Assembly (NCBI GenBank): GCA_037951105.1 | Contig: JBAMJV010007110.1 | Span: 1 to 64,000 of the forward strand | DNA: 64,000 nucleotides | From: Echinarachnius parma | Lineage: Eukaryota > Echinodermata > Echinoidea > Clypeasteroida > Echinarachniidae | Reading direction: 5' to 3' | Part shown: positions 23,001 to 33,088 of the stretch, piece after piece | Numbering within the stretch: the first letter of the stretch is position 1 | Layout: each line of letters starts with the position of its first letter | Made by a program: the position numbers and the translations under genes | Notes under the pieces: model-generated | What the model was told of the DNA's origin: nothing | The model's input: only the letters and a program-made list of their open reading frames with translations | The model's database searches: none

Positions 23001-26000
23001 ATTATTTTTATTTTTTTTCTTTGTACGTTTTTTGTGTCTCGTGTCTGTAAAATTTGGCTGGGGATATGATAATGAAACCTGGTGAACATAATAGACCTTG
23101 GTCCGAAATTGTGCACCTGGGTAATGATTATGACGGTACTACCCTGTGACGTCATGGAGACGCCATTTTGTGAAATATTTCAACAGCCCATATCTTTCTT
23201 ACGTAATGGTATATTTTCACCAAATTCTGTACATGGCAAGCTAAGTTCAAGGGCTATATAAAAATGTCGCACCCAAGGTCGTACGGACAACGACGGACGC
23301 GTACGCGCGCGTCAAAGGGTAAAAATCCTTGAAAAATTCTCAAATCAACCGGCGAACCAATTTTCCAAACGTTTCAGGTCATTCCGAGCATTTCAAAATT
23401 TTGCCGCGTGCGCGTTTGCGCGCGCGCTTTTTCACGCGTAGCGCGCACGGAACAAAAAAATTGCCGTTTTTTTTTTGGAAACTGTTCCCAATACTTTCTA
23501 TGATAAATTAAAACAGTTTCCAGATCTCCTCGACCAAAAACGCTCGAACAGGAGGGCGTAAAACTTTAAAATCCGCGAGTGCTGCTATGCACAAAAATGT
23601 ACAAAATATGCCCTTTTTTAATTGATAATAATTTTTAAAATCCACGGGCAATTTTGTTAAAAATATTTTTCCTTGCAGACGAATGAGTTGTAGATACAAC
23701 GTCATGCATCCTTATCGCCAACCAAACCTCATTATGTAATCATATGACCATGAGAAGTTAACATTAGCAGTTTTCAACGATTTTATCATTTGCGATTATG
23801 TATATATCGTGTTTGGATTCCGATATCTCGGTCAATTCTGCTTGAATCTGTCCCAAGTTTTGATATCTTGTAGCTGGGACGATTCTGAACAATTACTATC
23901 TCTTTCCGACCGGAAATGTGCCGATGCGCGCGTGCTACACATGAAATCCGCGCGTGCTGCCATATGTAAAATATGTGAAAATGTGGTAAAAACATGCCCT
24001 GTTCAATTGATCATAAATTTGAAAATCCATGTTCAGTATTTTGGTCGTTATGTTTTCGTGATAGAGTATGAGTTGTAGGTATAGTGCGATATTCAAAGTT
24101 TGCAAACCGGACATCATGACGTCATCAAATTGCCATGAAAAGCGAAAATCTAATTTTGATTGATTTCATAAATTTTGTGTTATGTTTTGAAGGTGCAGTT
24201 GTGTGTCTATCTCCTTCGATTCTGGTCGAATACGTCTACAATTTTGATATGTTGTAGCGGAGATCTGGAGGAAAAATAATATGTTCCTATAATGTTGCTC
24301 AAATAATGGAAACATTTGTTTTCCCTCTATTGCAATGTAGCATACAAATAATTCAAGATATTCCGAGTAAGCCGTTATATTTCTTTTGTTTCGTAACTTA
24401 TGGCGTTTTTAATTAAATGTTTGAAAACAGTAATTGGTTCTCCAAACAGGGCACATCAAATTGATGCATATAATGCCTTGCTAATTAACGTGACTAAGCC
24501 GCCCTCCCCAAAGTATGTGGCTTCGCCCCTATTACTACGTCATACAATTTCATATAACGCCCACCTCTTTCAGTAACGGTCAAAATAATCTCTCAACCCT
24601 AGCGTTTGCGTGTAGTAATCCCTATTAGCGCTGCAATAATGGAGAAAGGTGATTTTGACTCGACCTGTATCAACGTAATTCGATCCCTACGAACTGAAGT
24701 ACCGCGATAATACGGCCCTCTCTTCCTACACACGAAGTGGGGATCAAGTATTGTGCCTGGAAAGTTTTTGTCTCTTCTCTGATCAATACTGTTGCATAAA
24801 GATTTAGCATGAGGTACTGCTGTGAACAGTGAAGATTAACTTTGAATGTTCGATGTGAATGGGACTTATAATTATTTTTCTATGTGTTCTCTTGATTGTA
24901 TTTGTGGAACCAGCCAAAGCATAAAGCCGTGTGTATGAAAAGGGTTTAGTTATTCCAATCGCCCCTTACCGAAACTAAATTTGAGATAAACAAACGTATA
25001 TCTGCAGTCTGTCTCATTCACGAAATGGTTGACAAAGTGTAGTCTTATGGATCAGACCCATTTAGTATATCATTTTGTATTGTACATCGACGAAACGTAC
25101 ACAATGCATAGTTGACCTTAGAATAGTAATTCAAATTGTCTGGAATATAGAATATATATATTGGTTGGTTCTAATTCAATTAGAAAGTTCCTTGAATAAA
25201 ACATGTAAAATGAGAATCATTCCCTTTCAAATGTTCTCATAATTGTAAAATTTCATTTAAAAATATTTTATTTATATATCGTCTAGACAATCGATATCTT
25301 GATTTTTTTTTTAAATACTTAAAATGCATATACACTTCTTAAAAAAAACAATAAAAAGAGGTTTTTAAATAGTTGATACTATCTTTATCTAATCATTATT
25401 TTCACAAAACATCACATGCACAATTTTGCTTTCTTAGAAAGCACCCTCTTGAGTTGTAACAGCTATTTAAAAAAAAATGATAACCGGGTCTTTACTTTGT
25501 CGTTTGTTATTTTGTATACATGTCAACCATGGTTGAGTTATAACTGTTAGGTTGTACTGTAATGGTGCAGGTTTTGATTAATAAAATTTAGTTTGACTAA
25601 AACTCAATTATCCCTTTAAGAATATTTTTGATAGTTTTTTTCCCCTATCTATCATCCCCTCAGTACACCAGGGATTCAGGAATTGTTTATTTTAGTTCGG
25701 TCACTTCACAAACATGTTGTAGATTCGAGTAGCCATTTTGACGCTAGGATTTAAAGTGCCATTGTCAGTTTTGAGATTTAGTTTAGTAATTTGATATATT
25801 ATACTCCTTTTATACTTTAAGGTTAATATTATTTTATAAAGTTAATATATATATTTTTTTTAATATGAAATACATTATTTGATACTTGATTATTATAAGG
25901 AGTTTTTGTGATAACTGTTTATTAATGTTTAATGTTTAAAAATTCTGTATAAGCATGCATGATAGGTCTGATGGTGACAGGGTGTAGTCTTATCGTTCAG

Positions 26001-29000
26001 GCCCATGAAAGTATATTACTTTGTGTTATACATAAACTTCACTGTTAGTAGTAAGTGCATCTTGATTGTGTGGTAAATGATATAGTTATTCAAAGTGTCT
26101 GGAACATATATAATCACTAAGACGACGGATACTTGTGATGATGATGATAGATAGTGGCGTACCCAGGATTTTTTCAAGGGGGGGGGGGGGGGGAGTTTTT
26201 CGTCAACCAAAATTGTCAAGGGGTGCCGGTTGAGGGGTTGTTAATGAAGAATTTTCCAGGGGTGGGCGTCGATGAAGATTTGTCGGGGGGGGGGGGGGGG
26301 GGGGGGGGGTGTCGGTGAAGATTTTTTGAGGGGGGTGTCAGTGAAGATTATTCGAGGGGAGGGGGAAGTCGGTGAAGGTCAAAGGTCATGCGTATCACCT
26401 TATTCGTCAAAATGACGAATAACATGTCTAGTTTTTTTTTTTTTTTTTTTTTTTTTCCCTGGAGGGCAGGGAAAAAATTTAAATGTATTTTTATTTTTAT
26501 TTATTTTATTTTATTTTTTTTTTTTTGGGGGGGGGGGGGGGGGGGCTACTTTTCAAGCTCGCCTGCATGATGAAAAGAGCACTCTACTAATTGTTTCCCA
26601 TTTAACTCTATGCAAATTTATGCAGGCTCTTTGGGCATTTCTGGTGCTAAATCGCCCTGATCGTGATCCAAGGTGTACTTTTTTTCATGGGAGGGGGGGG
26701 GGGGGGGGATTTGCAATTAAGGGGTGCATAGTTAGTAGAAAAATAAACATAACATTACTAGTCAAATTCACAATTTACACTGGTCAATGTTTTATGAAAG
26801 GCTATAGATCAGCACAATAATTTTAATTCACAAAATTCTATAAAATTGTATATAAATTTATTGTTTAGTAGTTTTAACGGCTGAGTTGTATTCCTTTATT
26901 TGGAAACGAGCTCAGCTAAATGTGCGGTTGTCCATAAAACTGTGAGCATTTTAAACCATGATTTACATTAAGAAGGGGGCAGAGGGGAATCACTCCACTC
27001 ACTTCAGCGAGACATGTGCATTATTTAGACTAATTGGCCCGAATTCTCATCAGTGGCTCAACTTGCGCCCGGCCTAAAAAGACAGAGACTACGGGTAACC
27101 AGTTCAACTTTTTTGCACCTGCAGACCTATTGTGTTGTCGCTATTGGTCCCCGGAGATAATCTAATTGTTTTCTTTCATTATCCAGTCAATCCCTTGAGT
27201 TCTGCTTAAATCTAGGTATCAGGACAATGGGCCCTTTGTATAACCGGTCACCAGCAAAACAATGTCCAGGATGATCCAGGGCGCAATTTGGCTGATGACC
27301 GACTATACTACAGTATGACTGAATCTCAAAGGGCCCATTGTCATGATGCCTGTAATCAGAACTCAAGGGATTGACAGGATAAAGAAAGGAAACAATTAGA
27401 ATATCTCTGGGGACCAACACAACAGGTCTGCAGGTGCAACATGGTTTAATTGGTTACCCGTAGTCTCTGTCTTTTTAGGCCAGGCTCAAGTTGAGCCACT
27501 GATGAGAATTCGGGCAAATTAAAGAATAAAGACTGTGCCAAACTATTCCTTTCCCCTACAATTAAGTCAAATTCTTGTACATCTGTTGGCCACTAGATGG
27601 CGCCAAACGCAATGAGAGTGATATATATGTTCCAACAGCAGTGAGCAGTGTCTGGTACAGATCATTCTCATAGATTGGATTTATAAATATGAACGAACTG
27701 GAAATAAATATCAGGGTCTAAAGTCTAAAGTCTAAACTAGACAAGATGAGCACGTTCACACTTTAAATCAAGGTGACATTGAAGTATCACAAAGAATGCC
27801 ACCCAGGCAGCATATCCACAATTGCAGCCCCAGAATTTCTAAAAAAAATGAATGGATTCATCTTAGTGGTCACCTGTCTATAGCAGCTCTATAACCTGCC
27901 TATAGTGGACACAATTAGTGATCCTCTGCAGAGAAAAACAATATTATATGTATTAAAGGGCATCAAGCGTGGGGATGCTACATAGCGGGTCGCCATTTTG
28001 AACTGGGTTAGTTTGCGCGCACCGCATGACACTGAGCTAACGTGCATTACGCACCGTGCGCAACGCGTATGCAAGATGGCGCCGCGCATCTCATTTGACG
28101 AATCTGAACTACCTTTAAACCTGTCTAGATAGGTCACAAATCGGCAGTGGCCACTTTTCTTGTTTCCCTTGATTGGTCACTTTACATGGGTTAGAATGTA
28201 TCATCATAATATAAATAGATTATTTAGAATAAAATGAAAGATAACATTAAATAGAAGGAAGATGAACAAATCACAATGTAGTATACTATTATCAAAAATA
28301 AATAAGAAAATGATTGGAAGACCAAATATAAATAAGAACAATCAAGAATGTAATTTTCCAACAGAAGAGACAGAATATAAAGTATAACGTTCTGAAAACA
28401 GATTGTAAAAAAAGAAGGGAAAAAAAAGAAGGGGAAAAAAAGAAGGGAAATTAAGGCTTAGAGCCTTGGACAACAAAGAATCATTAATAAATCAAATAGA
28501 GAGGACCAAATGTTCATAAAACCAAATTCAATGAATTTTTCATAATTGCTCAATGTTCAGGACCACTTCAGGACCTCCAAATTCTTGAATTTTCAAAGTG
28601 TTGGTGTCTGGAATGGAATTGCTGGTGCCCCCCCCCCCCCCCCCCCCCCAACAAAAACAACAAAACCACAACAACAAACAAAGAAAATAATACCCAACAA
28701 TACCACAACATATTTTCTGTAAATGATTTCAATTTCAATTGCCAGATAAACACTTCTTCAAAGTTCAAACTATTTGACTTGTGCTCAAAGTCAATATCAA
28801 AGTTATGTTTGCCGAGGTGAGCTATTGAAATAATCAATACCAGTAACGGGGAAATCCAAATATTACTGCAGCTGCCATTCTTGAATGTTGGTACCCTTAT
28901 CTTTGTGAAGAGATACAAACTCTTGAGGCAAACATGCTGTGTAAACCATGAACCAAATATGGGATATTCATCAGGGGAAAATTAATATGTATTTTACAGC

Positions 29001-29035
29001 CATGGGTTAATGTTTGAACTTGCCTGCATTCAAAT

Positions 29036-29067
<32 letters not shown>

Positions 29068-31630
29068 CTCCTTCCGGCATGTGCAATTGATCAAAACTCT
29101 TTTTGCAACTGGGACTAGAGAACCTCGTAATCTAAATGATGCACATTATATTCATATTAATCACTTGTTTTAATATACAGGATCATGTTGATAAATTGCA
29201 AACAAATAATTGATAACTTGTTGGAGTACTCTAGCTTTTCTAATTCTAATTGTTCATCACAGATTTCTCTTGAGCGCTAAACTAAATGACAGTGAATCTT
29301 GATTGATCAATATATACAAAATTCAGTCAAGTGATGTTTATTTCATCTTCGGAACGGTCATTTTTTTTAAAAACTTGCCCTGGCCGGGGCAAGTCAGAAA
29401 ATGATTTCTTTTAGAGCCCTGTTTGTGTTTACATTTGTTTAAATACTCTGTGACTGATTTGAAGGAATGTAGATATTTGTACACAGTAGTCAGTCACTGA
29501 TCTCATTTTATTGATTTAATTTTCCTAAATATTCCTTACATTAATTTAAAAAATTTTTTATTCTGAGCAATCATAATAATAATAATAATAATAGTGGATA
29601 CTTATATAGCGCACGTTTTGTCATCATCCTTCTTCTTCTTCCTTCTATTCTGTCACATCTTCTCAATCTGTTGGCCAGACAAACTCATCCACCTCATTCT
29701 CTTCTTGCTCAGCACTTAAACATACATTCCATCTCTTCGACTTCAGTTCCGATTACTCCTTATTCTTCTTAATCTTAATACATTTTTAATATTTCACCTC
29801 GTTTCCACTATTGCTCATACTTTCTCTTTTCTTTAATTTTGTCTTTATGTCATTATGATCCTTATCTCACATTCAGGCTCATTGAACGACGCAAATCGGC
29901 ATGCAGGTGAACGTGTTAAACACTGTAATATATTTCTCACAATCTTTTAAAAAAAACTTAATTCTTGGAGCTCCTTCCGATAATTAGTATTAATACATTT
30001 GGTCATGCGTCATGAGGTCGCCTCCTTTTGCGTTACATGCCGATTTGGGATTCTGCGAGACAATGTTACAGTTGAGAGCAAATATTTTCTGAATAACTCC
30101 CCCTATCCTATCAAAAGTATACATTTTCTAAAAGGAAATTTCACAAGGAATCCAAATATGCGCTAAGAAATAATACTAGGGGTATATTTATTTCTGTATA
30201 TTGACCAAAATGTGAAATTTTGATTCAAGTTATCGAGGTCAATATTTTCCATGATAATTTTTTCTGAGGTAGCTCTAGACAACAAATGATAATGTTTTCA
30301 TGTAGAGCACACTCAGACCTTTACAACAGTATAATATTGTATGGGGTTCATGATTATTTTGTGGGCGATATTTTCATTCATATTTATTGAAAAAAATGTA
30401 AAAAATAATCAATCATTTTCACTATATAAGTCACTTCAGGATTAGAATATAAAGGGCAGGCCTAAATGAATTGAGAAATAATAAAGTTTCATAAGTAAGC
30501 TTTAATATGATACCAAATTTGTGTTCTTACACCTTTCCTTTGAAAAGATATAAACGTTTTTACAAACAAAGTCACAAAATGTTTCAGTCCAGATCGTGTC
30601 CCAAAGCCCCCCATAGAGTTTGTACAGGTAACTCCCAATGTTCTATGTTTGTGTTTATTTAGTTTGAAAACAAACTAGCAGAAACACTTTTCAATGATTA
30701 CAAATTATAGTTCAATGTTTAAGCTTTCATTTGATACCAACGTTGAAGCTGTACACCTAGTTTTCACAAAGTTATGGACGTTTTATGAAAAATTGTACTT
30801 TGAGAGGCGTTTTCCCATTGACTTTGTACACAGGCGCCGCTTCCTGTGCCACCCTCCGGCTTTAACCTTCAAAGGGCTGTATCTCGATCTTAAATAGAGG
30901 TATAACTTTGAAACTTTGCAGAATGATAGCATTTTGAAAGCCCTTTCAAATGATACCAAATTTGTTGAGAAATAATTTTTAGTTTTGAAAATATGTAGTA
31001 AAATGCAAAAAAAAATCCCCAAAATGTAACGGTGCCAGCCTTTTTGGGAGGCGACTTCATGACACACGACCATTTATAGAAAAGTACTAGTACAGTAACA
31101 ACAATTTTACTTTTTACTTTACTTAAGGTGTTTTGTTATAAATACAAATCACACAAGTCAAGTGACCCATCTTCTTCAAAGTTCAAGTTCAAAACAAAAT
31201 CAAATTCAATTCTCCATCTTTTTATTTCATTTTCATTTATCCTAATTGTATAATGTTAACATGGTTAATGCACCAGTTTCAGTTTCACCTTCTCATCTCT
31301 CACTTAATTTTGTCACAGTAAAACTTTCAATTTCTCATCGTGTAGACTGTAAGTGTAAGTGTAATCGTCGACTCATTCAGATTCTCAAGGTCAAACTTCA
31401 GCCAACAGAAATACTGTCATCAACAACACACACAAATCATAATATGCGGGACTACACCGGCATAAATTGCACGCAAAATACATCGGAATGTCAAGATTCA
31501 GACTCAGTTAGTTATTAATTCCATGTCTTACCTGGGTACCTTTACCAGCTCCAGGTGGCCCCAATAAGATAGCTTTGATCCCATCGGGGTCGTCTTGTGG
31601 TTTGAGCTTTGGTTGAGCTAAAGGAGCCAT
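14493..31630 (-). CDS. AK2: Adenylate kinase 2 (AMP + ATP to 2 ADP), distal-first-exon isoform
   Basis: AK2 is the adenylate kinase of the mitochondrial intermembrane space (and partly cytosol) that balances AMP, ADP and ATP. Exons on the minus strand: 31630-31532 (ATG, 33 codons), 16898-16662 (79 codons), 16325-16158 (56 codons) and 14717-14493 (74 codons plus stop). All are phase 0 at their joins, giving 242 aa against about 239 in human. Visible motifs: P-loop [10 protein letters not shown] at residues 24-33, AMP-binding [22 protein letters not shown], the LID entry RRITGRLIH, then [12 protein letters not shown] and RGIHARIDA near the C terminus. Intron 1 is 14.6 kb and contains a second intact first exon; intron 3 carries a tetranucleotide minisatellite. 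It converges on EIF2B4 and diverges from ATP6V1H. The start codon is the first residue of the usual short N-terminal extension; no classical targeting peptide is expected for this family. Confidence 0.96.
14760..16135 (-). repeat. (AATG)n/(GAAT)n minisatellite in AK2 intron 3 with copied 5' splice sites
   Basis: Long runs of the GAAT tetramer fill about 15285-15420, 15555-15685 and 15955-16110, with (AATC)n near 14965-15030. A higher-order unit of about 263-275 bp includes the sequence that reads GATGATGTAAGTT on the gene strand. That sequence is the end of AK2 exon 3 plus its donor; the real one is at 16151-16163. Copies start at 15195, 15471, 15733 and 15887. Apparent IHSF-repeat reading frames here are an artefact of the tetramer. 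Confidence 0.9.
16507..16612 (-). pseudogene. Donor-half copy of AK2 exon 2
   Basis: On the plus strand the stretch from TACCTTCTGC to GACTACGAGTTCAT repeats, with many changes, 16659-16765 (the 3' half of exon 2 with its donor). On the gene strand it lies downstream of the parent, keeps a GTA donor-like end, and lacks an acceptor. It is a decayed duplicate. Confidence 0.8.
16976..17104 (-). pseudogene. Acceptor-half copy of AK2 exon 2 with expanded (CA)n
   Basis: The flanks (CATGTCACCCATGGCCAGGT and CAGTATTTCTATGCAAGCTT, ending at CCTG) duplicate 16848-16901, the 5' end of exon 2 with its acceptor. In the parent the CVCH codons contain three CA units. In this copy they have grown to an uninterrupted (CA)n of roughly 75 bp (about 17002-17075). 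The copy is no longer coding. Confidence 0.85.
17512..17637 (-). CDS. AK2: Alternative (proximal) first coding exon of AK2, P-loop GKGV
   Basis: On the minus strand an ATG at 17637-17635 opens 42 codons that end in [17 protein letters not shown] followed directly by a GT donor at 17511. The phase (0) is the same as the distal first exon, so it can splice to the exon at 16898. Its N-terminal extension ([20 protein letters not shown]) is unrelated to the distal one, while the P-loop segment is conserved. It lacks a usable acceptor reading of its own, so it would need its own promoter within intron 1. The residue after the P-loop GKG is Val instead of the near-invariant Thr, which contacts substrate phosphate in adenylate kinases. 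The exon has no stop or frameshift. It could be a true alternative isoform or a decaying duplicate of the first exon; the intact frame and donor favour the former. Confidence 0.75.
20347..20752. repeat. Foldback element, arms about 195 bp
   Basis: TAGAGTACAGAAGCCATGAC at left mirrors the TACAGCTTCAGTACTCTA region at right. Inner parts GGAAATCACTGTTATTTTGC and GCAAAATAACAGTGATTTCC pair exactly around a 20-bp loop at about 20545. It lies in AK2 intron 1. Confidence 0.85.
20798..20983. mobile_element. GCCCGGCGCAGAC palindromic MITE, copy 1
   Basis: GCCCGGCGCAGACTCGACCC at left is inverted by GGGTCGAGTCGG, GTCTGCGCCGGGC at right. Two further copies are at 52970-53195 and 53619-53847, sharing CAGTCGGATCGG and the CTGGTTTTCAG box. 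Confidence 0.85.
21641..21865. mobile_element. GGCCCGGTCAGATATCAACG MITE, copy 2 (inverted)
   Basis: Reverse-oriented relative of 13987-14210, inserted in another repeat. That repeat contains TTACTCTTGTTTGTACATTG and recurs at 35421-35743 without the MITE. Confidence 0.85.
22127..22268. repeat. AATCGATTGTAAG-type MITE
   Basis: ATTGTAAGTTACAATTTATT with GTAAGTCAGA at left is inverted by TCTGACTTACAATTAATAGT with GACTTACAAT at right. The family end motif TTGTAAGT occurs four times. Confidence 0.75.
22683..22713. repeat. Perfect 30-bp palindrome
   Basis: TAGGTGATACGTATA followed immediately by its exact complement. It may be the relic of a foldback end or a cruciform; its function is unknown. 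Confidence 0.8.
22845..22975 (+). repeat. Two-copy tandem repeat, about 61 bp
   Basis: CGACATCATTTGATAACGCT through TTTCCCGCGGTCATTCCGAT is repeated at once with small changes (22914 on). No ORF of note. Confidence 0.8.
25340..25621. mobile_element. AAAGAGGGATAGT-family repeat, uninterrupted copy
   Basis: Aligns with 4230-4910 without the 405-bp insertion: ATCTAATCATTATTTTCACA near the start, GAGTTATAACTGTTAGG across the empty site, and CAATTATCCCTTTAAG at the end. It lies in AK2 intron 1. Confidence 0.75.
26150..26380 (+). repeat. GTGGCGTACCCAGGA repeat with poly-G and 40-bp units
   Basis: AGTGGCGTACCCAGGATTTT opens the element, followed by poly-G and several units of the type GTCGGTGAAGATTTTT-GAGGGG. 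No matching right end was found. A more complete relative is at 61370-61735. Confidence 0.7.
26283..26310 (+). repeat. Long poly-G tract (representative of many)
   Basis: About 24-26 consecutive G. Similar runs on the plus strand: about 11145-11164, 13235-13251, 20192-20203, 26179-26194, 26527-26545, 26692-26708, 29037-29067, 31810-31823, 32067-32090, 32856-32872, 51760-51780, 60600-60612, 60748-60765, 61397-61413, 61507-61525, 61627-61646, 61681-61694. A single C run is at 28629-28649. Confidence 0.9.
27030..27530. repeat. Large foldback, arms about 230 bp
   Basis: AATTGGCCCGAATTCTCATC to GACAATGGGCCCTTTG at left mirrors CAAAGGGCCCATTGTC to GATGAGAATTCGGGCAAATT at right, with a loop around 27270. 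Arms match closely except for small indels. AK2 intron 1. Confidence 0.85.
29990..31075. mobile_element. 1.1-kb element with GGTCATGCGTCATGAGGTCG ends
   Basis: TGGTCATGCGTCATGAGGTC with GCCTCC at left is inverted by GGAGGCGACTTCATGACACA with CGACCA at right. The GTTACATG/GTAACGG flank also pairs. No transposase recognised in the interior. Confidence 0.65.
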
Positions 31631-33088
31631 TTTGATGAAATATTGCTGTTCCACACGTGAGGCTTTATTCTGCGAGCTACGTGACGTTCCCTTCTACTGA
31701 AGATAGCGACTATAATTTGACCTGTTACTCAAAATAATACTGCGTCTTCAAAAATGGGGGAAAATGAACGATTATAAATGGCATTGCATTTGCAGTGGCG
31801 TGGGGGAAGGGGGGGGGGGGGGGAGGGGTGGGCACGTGCTCCCAATATTTTGACAAAACAATACAAACATATTCGGAAATCCTTAAAACATAAAGAAATA
31901 CATCTAGATATAACAATTTGAGTACCAAAAATGATATGATTTTGCCTGAAAAATGACGTTACCCTATGGCTATATATTGATTTGAGCGAATATGACATGT
32001 TTTTTGTCAAAATTTGATTTGTTTTTCGGCCTGTATATGGCCGTTTTCAAAACTCCCAAGCTCCTGGGGGGGGGGGGGGGGGGGGGGGGGAGGAGGGGGG
32101 GGGGGAGATTGGGGGTACTCCCTATATCTGGCACTATAGGTAGCCTACATAAATAATAATAATGGTGGCTACTTATATAGCGCACGTTCCGTCTTTCGAC
32201 GCTCGCGGCGCATCACTATTATTACCCCGGTCATCGGATACATACTGCACTCAATCCAGCACACAAAGTGCACATTGTCCACTCCCTGGGGAGCATTCCA
32301 GCTAGGCAACCTCGTAGGTGCACACAGTGCTAAGTAACTCCTTTCCATCCTTCCGGGTACCCATTTATACACCTGGGTCGAGAGCAGCAAATGTGGATTA
32401 TTTATGTGGATAATGTATGTGCTGCCCTCAAGATCCCCCTTTTGAGCTCAATTTTTTTTTGTTCTGGAGACCCCCAAAATCCCGCCATTCCACCGTTCCG
32501 CAGACCCCCAAAATCCTAAATATCAGCCGTCCGCTGGGTCTGCTGGTAGTGATCCGCGCCGCCGGAGACCCCCCTTGCAAACCTGGCGATCCGCGTCCGG
32601 AGCCCCTATATTGGGCCCCAGCCCCGCTTCCTACACCCTATGACTTATGCTGTATATCATTAAAAAATACTCTTTTACTTTATTGGAGCTCCTACAAATT
32701 GCTGCCTGTCATTGATCGATGCTATAAAGCAGCGAGTGGTGGGTGTGTCCACTCCAGGGACCCACTTCCCTGGTGTGGCCAGGGGGAGGGGGGAGGGGGG
32801 AGGGGGAGGGGGAAGGGTGGGGCAAATCACAAACAAAAAACAAATGAAGTTATTGGGGGGGGGGGGGGGGGTTACCAAAAAAAAAGTGAGTTAATGTATT
32901 TTTTGCCTGATGGAGAATCGAACCCGAGACCTTTGTCGGCTTCGATATCGTAGACGGAGGCCTTCCACACCGTTATTTTTTTCACAATTAAAAACGACTG
33001 GAAAATGAGTCTAGCCTAAATTTACCGAAAACCCATCCCATGATCCCATCGCGTCGATCAGTGCGAAGTGCAATCCAAAGGAAAAGAT
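31631..33088. promoter_or_regulatory. Divergent AK2 / ATP6V1H intergenic region
   Basis: The 1458 bp between the two start codons must hold at least the proximal promoters of both genes. Near AK2 are CACGTGA (31654-31660), TACGTGACGTT around 31678-31688 and a CACGTG E-box at 31833-31838. E-box/CRE-like motifs occur in lysosomal and energy genes, but these are short matches. The centre contains poly-G tracts (about 31810-31823 and 32067-32105), a repeat with TTATATAGCGCAC near 32170, and a tRNA-like fragment near 32910. No coding exon is recognised here. Confidence 0.4.
32905..32985 (-). repeat. Possible tRNA-related SINE fragment
   Basis: On the minus strand GGGTTCGATTC gives a good pol III B box preceded by GGTCTC, as in tRNA T arms. 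No clear A box or cloverleaf can be built upstream, so this is at most a degenerate tRNA-derived repeat. Confidence 0.35.

Larger units (their letters stand above)
17640..31531. other. AK2 intron 1, distal part
   Basis: Nearly 14 kb between the two alternative first exons, made of AT-rich unique sequence and the elements listed. Two diverged copies of a segment (GTGCTGCTATGCAC... and GTGCTGCCATATGT...) lie near 23575-23700 and 23945-24090. A TTATATAGCGCACG repeat fragment near 29605 recurs at 32170. Open frames here (for example 19837-20151) show no family resemblance. Confidence 0.5.

Noticed and set aside
32417-32953. 178-codon Pro/Gly-rich frame between AK2 and ATP6V1H
   Set aside because: Contains the poly-G/GGGA repeats and a tRNA-like fragment; composition follows the repeats and there is no recognisable domain.
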